A stretch of 64,000 bases of DNA, taken from positions 248,001 to 312,000 of the forward strand of contig NZ_PNFP01000003.1 of NCBI RefSeq assembly GCF_002940685.1. The letters are read 5' to 3'. The stretch's first letter is position 1, and every line of letters begins with the position of its first letter. The notes beneath the pieces were generated by a model that ran no database searches, had not been told where the DNA came from, and saw nothing but the letters and a program-made list of their open reading frames with translations. Shown piece by piece: positions 34,520 to 43,719 of this stretch. The translations under genes were made by a program, and so were the position numbers. This DNA is from Ensifer adhaerens. Its GTDB lineage: Bacteria > Pseudomonadota > Alphaproteobacteria > Rhizobiales > Rhizobiaceae.

Positions 34520-37213
34520 ATGTCCAGACAAACGGGGCGAAACAAACTTCTTGGCGCGGTCGTGGTCGCAACCACGGCGGTCGGGTCACTTCAAACGGCA
34601 ATGCCGGCTTTGGCACAACAGGAACGGTCTGCCCGCGCAGGCGTCCTGGCCTTCGACATTCCGGCGCAATCCCTGACCGGGGCGCTCACGGCGTTCGCGC
34701 GGCAATCCGGGCTGAGGCTCGCCTATTCGGCCTCGCTGACCCAAGGGAAATCCGCACCGGCCGTCAGCGGACCGATCGCCCCGACGCAGGCCCTTTCGCA
34801 GCTGCTCTCCGGAAGCGGCCTCTCCTATAGCCTGAGCGGCGGGACCGTCACGATTACCGAACGGGTCTCCGGCGCGCATGCGGTCGGCGCAGCCGGCGGC
34901 GAAACGATGCTCGCACCGATCGTCGCCGGCTCCGGGATCATCAATCCCGTGAACGCGCCCTATGAAACGGCCGCGCCGACCGCCTACATCTCTGGAGAAA
35001 ACATCGACCGTTTCCGCGGCTCGAGCCCGGCCGATATCTTCCGCGGCACGCCGGGCGTGCTCTCCGGCGAAGCGCGCAACGGTGCCGGCGCCGTCGACGT
35101 CAACATCCGCGGCATGCAGGGCATGGGCCGCGTCGCCGTCACCGTTGACGGCGCCAGCAATTCGGCCACGGTCTATCAGGGCTATCAGGGCATCTCCAAC
35201 CGGACCTTCGTCGATCCGGATTTCCTCGGCGGCGTCGAAATCACCAAGGGTTCGGACGTCGCATCGAGCGGCATTGCCGGCACGGTGGCGATGCGCACGC
35301 TCGATGCCGGCGACATCGTGAAGGAGGGACGGACATTCGGCCTCAGGGTCAAGGGCGGCTTCGGCACCAACACCTCCACGCCGCCGCCGGCCGGCACCAC
35401 CGCCGGCTATGCCTGGCCAGGTGGCACCTGGGCGCCTCCCGTGGCAACGGCAAAGAGCGACGGAATGGACCGCCCCTCGTTCTTCGACCCGACCAGCGGC
35501 TCGGGCAGCATCGTCGGCGCGATGCAGGAAGAGAACGTCGATCTGCTTGCCGGCTACGCCTATCGCCGGCAGGGCAATTATCACGCCGGCACCAACGGAC
35601 CGGCGGCAAAACCGGTCAGCATGGGGCCGCGACCCTTCTGCTACGAGAGCGGCGTGTGCCTGCCGCCGGCCCGGGGCTGGAAGGACTATATCGACAATAT
35701 CGGCATCGCCAACTATCGCGCCGGCGAGGAAGTGCTCAACACGCAGCTCCAGACAAAATCCTATCTCGCCAAGGGTACCGTTCGTTTCGAAAACGGTCAT
35801 AGCCTGCAATTCGGCTACAACGGCTTCCGCAGCGAGGCCGGCGACCTCCTGGCGTCGCGCCTGACATCCGATCGCGGCCAGGCGATGCAGCAGGGCCAGA
35901 CGGCGGGAACGAAGGTCGATGCCGGCACCCTTCGCTACGGCTGGAAGCCGGACGACAACGACCTCATCGATCTCAAGGCCAACCTCTGGGCCACGCGCCT
36001 GGAGCTGCGCAATCCCCGGCGGAGCGGCGTGCTCTATCCCCAGCCCGGAGATTTCGGCCTGCCGGCCGACTTCCGCACCGGATCCGATACCTTCATGTGG
36101 GGCGCCGATGTCGCAAACACGTCGGCATTGACGACCGACTACGGCGCGCTCGACCTGACCTACGGCCTGTCGTTCCAGAGCGAGGACACGCGACCGAGCA
36201 AGTTCACGCCTGAACTCGAAACCTGGCTCGACCTTCGCGACGGCACGCGGCAGGAGGCGGCGGCCTACACCAAGGCCGCCTGGAAGGCGACCGATTGGCT
36301 GACGATCAATGGCGGCCTGCGCTATCAGCACTACTGGACCGAGGATCGAAACGCCCCGGAACAGGTCCGCCCCGGCTACACCTACGACACGGCCCTCAGC
36401 GACGGCGGGTTCAGCCCGTCGGTGGGCGTGACGCTGGAGCCCTTCGACGGCACCCAATTCTATGTGAACTACTCGAGCGCACTGCGCTCGCCGAGCATCT
36501 TCGAGGGCGTCTCGGCCTTCACCATGAACGTCAATTCCGACGTTAGGCCGGAGCGATCCAACAATTGGGAAGTGGGCACCAATCTCAGACGCGAGGGCGT
36601 GATTTCAGCCGACGACCAGGCGATGATGAAGCTCGGCTTCTTCGACTGGAACGTCGACAACTACATCTCGCGCGAATGGTATACCGACCCGCGCGGGATC
36701 TCCGGCATGCGCATCCACAACATCGCCGGTGCGCATTTCCAGGGTATCGAACTCTCCGGTCGCTATGAACGCGGCGGCTTTACCGCCGAGCTTGCCGCCA
36801 ACTACTACACCGATGTCGAGTTTTGCCGAACGGCCACGACCTGCGGGAACAAGTCGCTCTACGCCGACTACGCCACCAACCAGGTGCCGCCCGAGTACAC
36901 GGTCGCGCTGACCCTGTCGCAAACGTTCCTCGACGACGCCTTGACGGTCGGCGGGCGCGTTTCGCGAACGGGATCGCGCGCGATCGGCCACGGCGACGTG
37001 ACCGCCCAGGGCGCCTCGCAGTTCATCTCGCTGATCGACTGGAAGCCCTATACGCTGGTGGACGCGTTCGCCGAGTACCGCATCAACGAGAGCCTGACCG
37101 CCAGCTTCCGGATCGAGAACCTGACCGATGCCTATTATGTCGACCCCTTGAGCCTCGTGCAGCAGCCCGGCCCGGGACGCACCTTCTACGCATCGCTGAA
37201 GGCGGAGTTCTAA
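34520..37213 (+). CDS. TonB-dependent outer-membrane receptor with STN signalling domain
   Basis: 897 residues. Signal peptide ending near MPALAQ, an STN domain (FDIPAQSLTGALTAFARQSGLRLAYS), a plug (DIFRGTPGVLSGEARNGAGAVDVNIRGMQGMGRVAVTVDG) and a 22-strand-type barrel ending in Phe (SLKAEF). It is a transducer-type receptor for an iron carrier; the plug sequence suggests the heme/hemoglobin-receptor subfamily, but the ligand is not certain. The start at 34520 gives the signal peptide directly. Together with the sigma and FecR genes it makes a cell-surface signalling set. Confidence 0.93.
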   Translation: MSRQTGRNKLLGAVVVATTAVGSLQTAMPALAQQERSARAGVLAFDIPAQSLTGALTAFARQSGLRLAYSASLTQGKSAPAVSGPIAPTQALSQLLSGSGLSYSLSGGTVTITERVSGAHAVGAAGGETMLAPIVAGSGIINPVNAPYETAAPTAYISGENIDRFRGSSPADIFRGTPGVLSGEARNGAGAVDVNIRGMQGMGRVAVTVDGASNSATVYQGYQGISNRTFVDPDFLGGVEITKGSDVASSGIAGTVAMRTLDAGDIVKEGRTFGLRVKGGFGTNTSTPPPAGTTAGYAWPGGTWAPPVATAKSDGMDRPSFFDPTSGSGSIVGAMQEENVDLLAGYAYRRQGNYHAGTNGPAAKPVSMGPRPFCYESGVCLPPARGWKDYIDNIGIANYRAGEEVLNTQLQTKSYLAKGTVRFENGHSLQFGYNGFRSEAGDLLASRLTSDRGQAMQQGQTAGTKVDAGTLRYGWKPDDNDLIDLKANLWATRLELRNPRRSGVLYPQPGDFGLPADFRTGSDTFMWGADVANTSALTTDYGALDLTYGLSFQSEDTRPSKFTPELETWLDLRDGTRQEAAAYTKAAWKATDWLTINGGLRYQHYWTEDRNAPEQVRPGYTYDTALSDGGFSPSVGVTLEPFDGTQFYVNYSSALRSPSIFEGVSAFTMNVNSDVRPERSNNWEVGTNLRREGVISADDQAMMKLGFFDWNVDNYISREWYTDPRGISGMRIHNIAGAHFQGIELSGRYERGGFTAELAANYYTDVEFCRTATTCGNKSLYADYATNQVPPEYTVALTLSQTFLDDALTVGGRVSRTGSRAIGHGDVTAQGASQFISLIDWKPYTLVDAFAEYRINESLTASFRIENLTDAYYVDPLSLVQQPGPGRTFYASLKAEF

Positions 37214-37241
37214 GCCCCACGATCAAAAATGCCGTCCTTGG

Positions 37242-37261
37242 CCGCGCCGAGACAGGCGCGG
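37242..37261 (+). terminator. Hairpin after the TonB receptor gene
   Basis: A 7-bp GC stem (CCGCGCC/GGCGCGG) with a 6-base loop, 28 bases after the receptor stop and just before the convergent exporter gene. No T-run. It may mark the 3' end for both genes. Confidence 0.4.
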
Positions 37262-37276
37262 GCGGCAGCGATCTCG

Positions 37277-38761
37277 CTATTCGACGGCAGCGGCTACCGC
37301 ACTCTCGTCGCGGCCCCGCAATGGTTTTTCCGGCATGAGATGAAAAAAGACGAGCGCCGCCGCCATCGCTGCGGCGCTCGCGATGAAAATATAGGTGAAA
37401 GGCACGGCCGACGTGATCGTCGTGCCGAGAGTTTCCATCCCTTCGCCAGCGAGCGGCAGGCCGTTGCCAAGGGCGATCGCGCCGAATGCCGCGACGCCGA
37501 GAGCGCCACCGAGCGATCGCAGGAACGTCAGAACGCCGGTTGCGACGCCGAGATGCGCCTGGTCGACGGAGTTCTGAACCGAAATCGTCGCCACCGGAAA
37601 CGTCATGCCCGAGCCAAAGCCGGCGGCGAATGTCAAAAGCTCAAGGACGATCAGCGAAGTTCGTCCGGCAAGAACGGCAAGGGCCGCCAGGCAGAGGAAG
37701 GCAAGCGCACCGCCAACCAGCGCCATCCGCTTGTAATGAACCATGCGCGCTATCGTCCGCCCGCTGGCTGATGCACCACAGACAGTTCCAAGCAACAGGC
37801 CGAGCATCACGACACCCGAACTACTGGCCGACAGCCCATGGAACGATTGCGCGTAGACGGGGATATAGACCGCGAGCCCGACATTGGCGCCCTGGGCCAG
37901 GAACATGGCAAGCGTTCCATAGCGCACGACAGGATTGCCGAGCACTTCCAGCGAGATCAGCGGTTCGCTCGCCCTGCGCAGTCGCAGGGCAAATGCGAGC
38001 CACAGGACGACGGAAGAGCCGAGCAAGCCGAGTATGACGGTGGAAAGCCAGGGATAGCGGCTGCCGCCCCAGTTGAGCGCAAGCAGCAAGAGCGCGGTCG
38101 CGGCGACGAGCAAGAAAGCACCGGCGCCGTCGATCCGGTGCGCACGGGCGACGGTCGGAAGCTTCCTCAACGGCCTGTTGATGATCGCCATTGCCGCAAG
38201 CCCGAGCGGAATATTGATCCAGAAGATCAGGGACCAGTGCAGATGCTCGGCGAAGGTGCCGCCGAGCAGCGGTCCGGCGATGCTCGCAACCGCCCATGTT
38301 CCGGATATCCAGGCGGCGTAGCGCGCCCGTTCCTTGGGCGGAACGAGGTCGCCGATGACGGTCTGCGCCAGCGCGAACAGGCCGCCGCCGCCCAGGCCCT
38401 GCACGGCGCGGCCGACGATCAGCGTCAGCATGTTGGGCGCCAGCGCGCTTATCAGCGATCCCGCGAGGAAGATGACGATGGCGGCAAAGATCGTCGGCCG
38501 CCTTCCGTAGATGTCCGAGATCTTGCCGTAGAGCGGCGCCATGGCCGTCGCGGTCAGCAGGTAGCCGGTCACGACCCACGGCAGGTACTCGCTATGTCCC
38601 AGCGCCTTGCCGATGGTCGGCATCGCCGGCGCCACGATCGTCTGGTCGAGCGCAGCCAGAAGCATGGAGAGAAGAACGCCGCCGATGATGATGTTTTTTT
38701 CCGGCTCGGAAAGGGCGGATCCCGTTGCGGCCATTCCATTTCGATGAAGCGTCTCTGTCAT
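37277..38761 (-). CDS. MFS drug/multidrug exporter, DHA2 (14-TM, EmrB/QacA) family
   Basis: 494 residues, inner membrane. DHA2 signs: LDQTIVAPAMPTIGKALG near the start (motif D1), LYGKISDIYGRRP (motif A) and GRAVQGLGGGGLFALAQTVIGDLVPPKERARYAAW. A proton-driven exporter of lipophilic compounds; the substrate is unknown. No adaptor (EmrA-like) gene is beside it. Confidence 0.93.
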   Translation of the reverse strand: MTETLHRNGMAATGSALSEPEKNIIIGGVLLSMLLAALDQTIVAPAMPTIGKALGHSEYLPWVVTGYLLTATAMAPLYGKISDIYGRRPTIFAAIVIFLAGSLISALAPNMLTLIVGRAVQGLGGGGLFALAQTVIGDLVPPKERARYAAWISGTWAVASIAGPLLGGTFAEHLHWSLIFWINIPLGLAAMAIINRPLRKLPTVARAHRIDGAGAFLLVAATALLLLALNWGGSRYPWLSTVILGLLGSSVVLWLAFALRLRRASEPLISLEVLGNPVVRYGTLAMFLAQGANVGLAVYIPVYAQSFHGLSASSSGVVMLGLLLGTVCGASASGRTIARMVHYKRMALVGGALAFLCLAALAVLAGRTSLIVLELLTFAAGFGSGMTFPVATISVQNSVDQAHLGVATGVLTFLRSLGGALGVAAFGAIALGNGLPLAGEGMETLGTTITSAVPFTYIFIASAAAMAAALVFFHLMPEKPLRGRDESAVAAAVE

Positions 38762-38920
38762 TCCGAAGGTCCGATTGCGATCCGTCGTTCAGCCTGTGCC
38801 GATGGCATTCAGAAAGGCTGGCACGCCGATAGTCAACCGGCGCGGCGGCCAGACCGCGGCCTTCAAGGGGTGGCAGGGAACGAGGCTATCGGGGAAGGGT
38901 CGTAGCTGACGCGCGCCAAT

Positions 38921-38950
38921 TTGACAAACTTTGCCAAAAAATGCCATTCT
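38921..38950 (+). promoter_or_regulatory. Probable sigma-70 promoter of the parDE pair
   Basis: TTGACA at 38921-38926 and CATTCT at 38945-38950 with an 18-base spacer, 23 bases ahead of the antitoxin ATG. The strong -35 box and closeness to the start fit a self-repressed toxin-antitoxin promoter. No operator repeat is clear. Confidence 0.55.
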
Positions 38951-38972
38951 CCCTGCAGCAACGGAGGCCGAC

Positions 38973-39221
38973 ATGGCGACGATGAACGTATCCTTGCCCG
39001 ACCCGATGAAGGATTGGGTGGAAGCGCAGACGCGCACGGGCCGTTATGCCAATGCCAGCGACTATGTGCGCGACCTCATCCGCAGGGACCAGGAGCGGAA
39101 CGACAAGGTTGCGGTGATGCAGCGCTTTGTCGACGACGGTCTGAAGAGCGGCGTCGGGTCGCGTTCCAGGGACGAACTCTTTTCCGCGGCGCTGGCGCGC
39201 GCTGACGCGCCGCGCGGATAA
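38973..39221 (+). CDS. parD: ParD-like antitoxin
   Basis: 82 residues. Ribbon-helix-helix N-terminus (MNVSLPDPMKDWVEAQTRTGRYANASDYVRDLIRRDQER), the CC2985/ParD family, with a C-terminal tail that would wrap the toxin. The start at 38973 (GGAGG upstream) is favoured over an in-frame ATG at 38931 that lies within the promoter. Its last base is the first base of parE. Confidence 0.92.
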   Translation: MATMNVSLPDPMKDWVEAQTRTGRYANASDYVRDLIRRDQERNDKVAVMQRFVDDGLKSGVGSRSRDELFSAALARADAPRG

Positions 39222-39514
39222 TGGCATTCCGGCTTTCCGTCGCGGCAGAAGAAGACATCATCGCGATCGCCGAGGATGGGGTGCGCCTTTTCGGCGCCGC
39301 CCAGGCGCGACGATATCACGATGAGCTCTTCGACATTTTCGCCCTGGTTGCCGCCAATCCGGGCATGGCGCGCGAGCGCACGGAACTGTCGCCGCCGATG
39401 CGCATCCATCCGTTCAAGGCGCATCTGCTCGTCTACCGGATCGAGCCGGACGGCGACATCCTCATCGTTCGTGTCCGCCATGGGCACGAGGACTGGATGA
39501 GCAACGCACTTTAA
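39221..39514 (+). CDS. parE: ParE-like toxin (RelE/ParE superfamily)
   Basis: 97 residues. ParE fold: FRLSVAAEEDIIAIAEDGVRLFGAAQARRYHDELFDIFALVAANPGMARER, then RIHPFKAHLLVYRIEPDGDILIVRVRHGHEDW. Members of this family usually poison DNA gyrase. The ATG overlaps the parD stop by one base, so toxin translation depends on the antitoxin message. No frame damage, so the pair may be active. Confidence 0.92.
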   Translation: MAFRLSVAAEEDIIAIAEDGVRLFGAAQARRYHDELFDIFALVAANPGMARERTELSPPMRIHPFKAHLLVYRIEPDGDILIVRVRHGHEDWMSNAL

Positions 39515-39584
39515 GCAGGGGACGACGTCTCGTCGCCGTCCCCGTTGCTTTATCGGTCGAGCAGGCGTTTGCCTGCAGCCGGTG

Positions 39585-41024
39585 TCAGACGCTCTTGCGC
39601 GTGACGAAGCGCGTTTCCAGATAGGCCTCGATCGCTTCGGAACCGCCCTCGGTGCCGTAGCCGGAATCCTTGATGCCGCCGAAGGGGACTTCCGGCAGCG
39701 CCAGGCCCAGGTGGTTGATCGAAATCATGCCGCTTTCGACCTCGCTTGCGAGCCGATAGGCGCTGCGCTCCGATCCGGTGAAGGCATAGGCCGCAAGGCC
39801 GAAGGGCAGGCGGTTCGCCTCATGGATCGCCTCGTCCAGGTCGCCGAAGCGGTTGATGATCGAGACCGGACCGAAGGGCTCGTCGTTCATGATCCGGGCC
39901 GTCACCGGCACGTCGGCAAGGACCGTCGGCTCGAAGAAGTAGCCGCGGTTCCCGATGCGATGGCCGCCGGTTGCAAGTCGCCCGCCGTGTTCCACGGCAT
40001 CCGAAATCAGGCTTTCGATCGCCGGGATGCGCCGCTCGTTGGCAAGCGGCCCCATGTCGACACCGGCTTCGAGACCGTTGCCGACCCTGATCTTTTTCGA
40101 GGCGGCGACGAAGCCGTCGAGGAACTGGTCCGCGACGCGCTCCTGCACGAGGAAGCGGGTCGGCGACACGCAGACCTGGCCGGCGTTGCGGTACTTGCTG
40201 CCGGACATGACGGCGACGGCGCGCTCGACATCGGCATCATCGGTGACGATGACAGGCGCATGCCCGCCGAGCTCCATCGTGGCGCGCTTCATGTGCTGGC
40301 CGGCAAGGGCAGCGAGCATCTTGCCAATCGGCGTCGAGCCGGTGAACGACATCTTGCGGATCACCGGATGGGCAATCAGATATTCCGAGATGACGGAGGG
40401 CACGCCGTAGACGAGATTGACGACGCCTGCCGGAAGCCCGGCGTCGACAAAGCAGCGGATGAGCTCGGCCGGCGAAGCCGGCGTCTCCTCAGGCGCCTTC
40501 ACGATGATCGAGCATCCGGTGGTCAGCGCCGCCGACAGCTTTCGCACCACCTGGTTGATCGGGAAGTTCCAGGGCGTGAAGGCGGCAACGGGACCGACGG
40601 GCAGCTTGACCGTCATCTGGGTGACGTCGGGTGCGCGCGGCGGAATGATCTGGCCGTAGGCGCGTTTTCCTTCCTCGGCGAACCACTCGATGATTTCGGC
40701 CGCAGCCAGGATCTCGCCCTTGGACTGGGCAAGGGGCTTGCCCTGTTCGCGGGTCATCAGAAAGGCGATGTCGCCGGCCCGTTCGCGAAGCAGGGCGGCA
40801 GCCGACCGCATCACCTGGGCGCGATCGAAAGCAGACGTTGCCCGCCACGTCTTGAAACCCTTTTCGGCCGCCGCAAGCGCCTCGTCCAGATCCTCCACTT
40901 CGGCCCAGGCCACATGCCCGATCGCTTCTTCGTTGGCAGGGTCGATGACGGGAATGGTCTTGCCCGATCGCGCCGGCCGCCAGGCGCCGTCGATATGAAG
41001 CAGAGTGTCTGGATAGTGAGCCAT
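39585..41024 (-). CDS. gabD: NAD(P)-dependent succinate-semialdehyde-type aldehyde dehydrogenase
   Basis: 479 residues. ALDH family with catalytic Glu in [12 protein letters not shown] and catalytic Cys in [10 protein letters not shown], cofactor region [19 protein letters not shown], and C-terminal [15 protein letters not shown]. Closest to succinate-semialdehyde/glutarate-semialdehyde dehydrogenases; other aldehydes are possible. Downstream of, and in the same direction as, a LysR gene, separated by 237 bases. Confidence 0.85.
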   Translation of the reverse strand: MAHYPDTLLHIDGAWRPARSGKTIPVIDPANEEAIGHVAWAEVEDLDEALAAAEKGFKTWRATSAFDRAQVMRSAAALLRERAGDIAFLMTREQGKPLAQSKGEILAAAEIIEWFAEEGKRAYGQIIPPRAPDVTQMTVKLPVGPVAAFTPWNFPINQVVRKLSAALTTGCSIIVKAPEETPASPAELIRCFVDAGLPAGVVNLVYGVPSVISEYLIAHPVIRKMSFTGSTPIGKMLAALAGQHMKRATMELGGHAPVIVTDDADVERAVAVMSGSKYRNAGQVCVSPTRFLVQERVADQFLDGFVAASKKIRVGNGLEAGVDMGPLANERRIPAIESLISDAVEHGGRLATGGHRIGNRGYFFEPTVLADVPVTARIMNDEPFGPVSIINRFGDLDEAIHEANRLPFGLAAYAFTGSERSAYRLASEVESGMISINHLGLALPEVPFGGIKDSGYGTEGGSEAIEAYLETRFVTRKSV

Positions 41025-41261
41025 GGGAAACCCTTTACTGAATGAAATTCGTCGCCTTGCTTGCGACGCCGTAGGATCAGGTCGATGGGGGATGGGCTGC
41101 CTGGCCAGGCAACCTCAAGATCTGGAGATGGGGACGTGGCTGCCGCGTTGCAAGCCGTCATCCCTGTCCCGGATGATCTGAAGACGCTCAGGCTCTGCAC
41201 GTCAACCCCCTGGCTGCCTGCCCGCGGCTGTTTGACTGCCGCTGTCCAAAAGGGCGGCAGA

Positions 41262-42200
41262 TCAGGCGAGCGCCGATGTCGCCTGCCGCTGGCCCCTGAA
41301 ATGGGCGAGCAGGAGATTGCAAAGGCTTTCCATTGCGGGCCCGCGAACCCGATCGATCCGGCGGATCGCATAGAAGGGGAGAAGCGGGCCGGGAAGACCG
41401 TTGCGGGTTGCAAGCGGTACCTCGCAGAGGCGCCCTTCGTCGAGATCGGCCCTTACCAGCCACAGGGGCAGATGACCCCACCCGGCTGCGGCAAGAATGA
41501 GCGCGTGTTTGGTGGCGATGTCGCTGACCCGCAGCGTTTGCTGCGAGAACACGGCGTAGCTCACCCCTTGCTGCTCGGCAGAGGGATCCGCGACGACAAT
41601 CTGCAGATGGTCGGCAAGGTCGACCGTCGTCAGGCCCGCGGATCCCTGGACGGCAGCCGCGAGAGGATGCTCGCGTGCCGATACCGGCACCATGCCCGGA
41701 AAGACGGCGACCGCCTCGCTGGCGATATGCGCGTCCGTCTCCTGCGCGGCGGTCAGACCAAGGTCGCAGTCCCCGTCGAGCACCAGGTTCAGCGCCATGG
41801 TCATCGGCGCCGTCACGAGTTCCACCCGCACACCGGGATGGGAGAGCGTGAAGTCGCTGACAACCCGGGCGATATCCGGCAGCGGAAGCAGCGGGTCGAG
41901 TGCAACGCGCAGTGCCGATTCCATACCCTGATTGAAGCCGTTCGCCTTGGCGCGCAGCGCGTCGGCCTTGATCAGCAACGTTCTCGCTTCCGCGAGCAGC
42001 GTCGCTCCCGCTTTCGTCAGCTCGGGGCGGTGCTGGGAGCGGTCGAACAGCGGCAGGCGCAGTTCCGTTTCGAGGTTGAGAATGGCGTTGCTGAGGCCGG
42101 ACTGGGCACGCCCGAGGACGCGCGCCGCCGCCCGGAACGAGCCGTGGTCGACGATGGCGACGAACACGCGCAACTGGTCCAGTGTCAGGGCATCCAGCAT
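41262..42200 (-). CDS. LysR-type transcriptional regulator
   Basis: 312 residues. HTH at the N-terminus (DQLRVFVAIVDHGSFRAAARVLGRAQSGLSNAILNLETELRLPLFDRSQHRPELTKAG) and an effector domain. Divergent from the small-protein/RND operon at 42297; the shared 96-base region is AT-rich with repeated GATCAAT words (from 42214 and 42247). It is a candidate controller of the efflux genes, or of the dehydrogenase gene downstream on its own strand. Confidence 0.92.
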   Translation of the reverse strand: MLDALTLDQLRVFVAIVDHGSFRAAARVLGRAQSGLSNAILNLETELRLPLFDRSQHRPELTKAGATLLAEARTLLIKADALRAKANGFNQGMESALRVALDPLLPLPDIARVVSDFTLSHPGVRVELVTAPMTMALNLVLDGDCDLGLTAAQETDAHIASEAVAVFPGMVPVSAREHPLAAAVQGSAGLTTVDLADHLQIVVADPSAEQQGVSYAVFSQQTLRVSDIATKHALILAAAGWGHLPLWLVRADLDEGRLCEVPLATRNGLPGPLLPFYAIRRIDRVRGPAMESLCNLLLAHFRGQRQATSALA

Positions 42201-42296
42201 GATCGGCTATCCTGATCAATATGATCGATATTCGAGCAATTACATGGATCAATGAATTGAGGCAATGCTCCGCCTAGGGGTCTGAGGGAGCAGGAA

Positions 42297-42590
42297 ATGA
42301 AACGGGCGATCACCGATCACGCCACTGGCACGCGGGAGGCTCACGACCGTGATCGCATCATCCTCGGCTCCGACGCTCGTCCCCTCCCGCACAACTTCGG
42401 TGAAGCCTCTATCGCCGGCCGGCCGCCGGACGAGGCTTTCCTGCTGCTAGAGCCTGGGGCGGATCCGGTATTCCGCACCCACGTTGCCGGATCTGTCGTC
42501 CAGGCTCTAGTGGTCGGCCATTGGACCGCCAGGCTCAGTCTCTCCTTCAGCGACATCGGCGTGCCGGCAGCGGTCGAGGCCTTACGGTGA
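42297..42590 (+). CDS. Small protein of unknown function, first gene of the efflux-linked run
   Basis: 97 residues, no membrane segment or signal. Begins MKRAITDHATGTREAHDRDR; a run of LLLEPGADPVFRTHVAGSVVQALVV is the only hydrophobic part. I do not recognise the family. A good ribosome site (GGAGCAGGAA) and position directly after the LysR divergent region support it as real. Its stop overlaps a GTG of the next gene. Confidence 0.6.
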   Translation: MKRAITDHATGTREAHDRDRIILGSDARPLPHNFGEASIAGRPPDEAFLLLEPGADPVFRTHVAGSVVQALVVGHWTARLSLSFSDIGVPAAVEALR

Positions 42591-42598
42591 GGCCGCGC

Positions 42599-43105
42599 AT
42601 GCGCCCCATCCCCGAAATCGCTGAGGCCAATGGCGCATCACCCGCTGATGCCCGCGATGTCGGCGCCATTCTCGCGCTCGTCGCCCGTGTAGAGGAGACC
42701 CAATGGGCCCGGGACGTCGACGGTTTCGCCTCGCTGCTTGCACCGGAGGCCGTGTGGACGACGGCTTTCGGGCGCCGGCTCGTCGGCTCGCAGGCAATCC
42801 ACGCCTTCACCGCCGCGGTGCTCCCGACCGTGTTTCGCGATTTCCAGGCGTTCTACGACGTCGAGCGCATCACCTTTCTGCGTGCGGACGTTGCCGCCGT
42901 GAACGTGCGGCAAATTCCGGTCGACGCCAAAGGCAATCACCGGGCCGGCGAGGACGAGGGACGGCCGCTCTACATTCTTCGACGTCACAATGACGCCTGG
43001 AGGATCGTCATCGCCCAGAACACCACGCACCAAAGCGAAAAGATCGCCGCCCAGAAGCGGGCGGTGGGTGAAGCAACCAGCAGCGAGACCCACGAACATG
43101 ACTGA
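42599..43105 (+). CDS. NTF2/SnoaL-like (SgcJ/EcaC type) protein
   Basis: 168 residues. NTF2-like fold: VGAILALVARVEETQWARDVDGFASLLAPEAVWTTAFGRRLVGSQAIHAFTAAVLP, ending with YILRRHNDAWRIVIAQNTT. The ATG at 42599 has GGTGAGG 6 bases upstream. A GTG at 42587 in frame overlaps the previous stop and would give four more residues. Such proteins often bind or modify small hydrophobic ligands; role unknown here. Confidence 0.85.
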   Translation: MRPIPEIAEANGASPADARDVGAILALVARVEETQWARDVDGFASLLAPEAVWTTAFGRRLVGSQAIHAFTAAVLPTVFRDFQAFYDVERITFLRADVAAVNVRQIPVDAKGNHRAGEDEGRPLYILRRHNDAWRIVIAQNTTHQSEKIAAQKRAVGEATSSETHEHD

Positions 43106-43571
43106 AAGATCCGTCAACCACGCAACCTTCGTCATTCGCCGCAGCTTCGCCGCGACCCCGGCACGTGTCTTCCATGCCTTTGCGGACGCCGCCACCAAGC
43201 GGCGCTGGTTCGTCGAAGGGGAGGGATGGACGATCGAGGCGTTCACCTCGCTCTTCGAGGTTGGTGGGCGCGAGCACAGCCGCTTCCGCTTCGGCAACGA
43301 CCCGGCAATCAGCAACGACACGATCTATCTCGAGATCGTTCCGAATGAGCGCATCGTCTTCTCCTATACGATGACCGTGGACGAAAGGCCGATCTCGGTC
43401 TCTTTGGGAACGCTCGAATTTGTGGCCGAGGGTGAGGGAACATGCCTCACCTATACGGAGCAGGCCGCCTTCCTCAATCGTCTTGACGAGCCGCGCGAAC
43501 GGGAAATCGGGTTTCGCGAGCTGCTCCAAGCGCTTGCCCCCTTAGTCGAGCGCCCGCCGGTGGACGCCTGA
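43098..43571 (+). CDS. SRPBCC/AHSA1-domain protein
   Basis: 157 residues. START-like ligand-binding fold of the AHSA1 group: FVIRRSFAATPARVFHAFADAATKRRWFVEGEGWTIEAF, then GGREHSRFRFG and FLNRLDEPREREIGFRELLQALA. Overlaps the previous gene by 8 bases. Together with the NTF2-like protein it suggests handling of a hydrophobic compound, which the RND pump could expel (inference). Confidence 0.9.
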   Translation: MTERSVNHATFVIRRSFAATPARVFHAFADAATKRRWFVEGEGWTIEAFTSLFEVGGREHSRFRFGNDPAISNDTIYLEIVPNERIVFSYTMTVDERPISVSLGTLEFVAEGEGTCLTYTEQAAFLNRLDEPREREIGFRELLQALAPLVERPPVDA

Positions 43572-43599
43572 GGGGCGGCCGTCTGCGGCTTCAAAGATG

Positions 43600-43620
43600 A
43601 ACAATTTTTAATTGTTTTTC
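43600..43620 (+). terminator. AT-rich hairpin between the SRPBCC gene and the RND adaptor
   Basis: AACAATT at 43600-43606 pairs with AATTGTT at 43610-43616 around a 3-base loop, followed by TTTC. A weak terminator or pause site, in strong base-composition contrast to the surrounding GC-rich genes. It may split the small-protein genes from the pump genes. Confidence 0.45.
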
Positions 43621-43719
43621 AGTGTCTTGCGCCATTGAAGCGGCCAGATTCGGGCCCAACCTGCGATGGTCGGCACCACCTGTCGCTGCGTGCCGACCGC
43701 AAGGACTGCGGAGGCGCCG

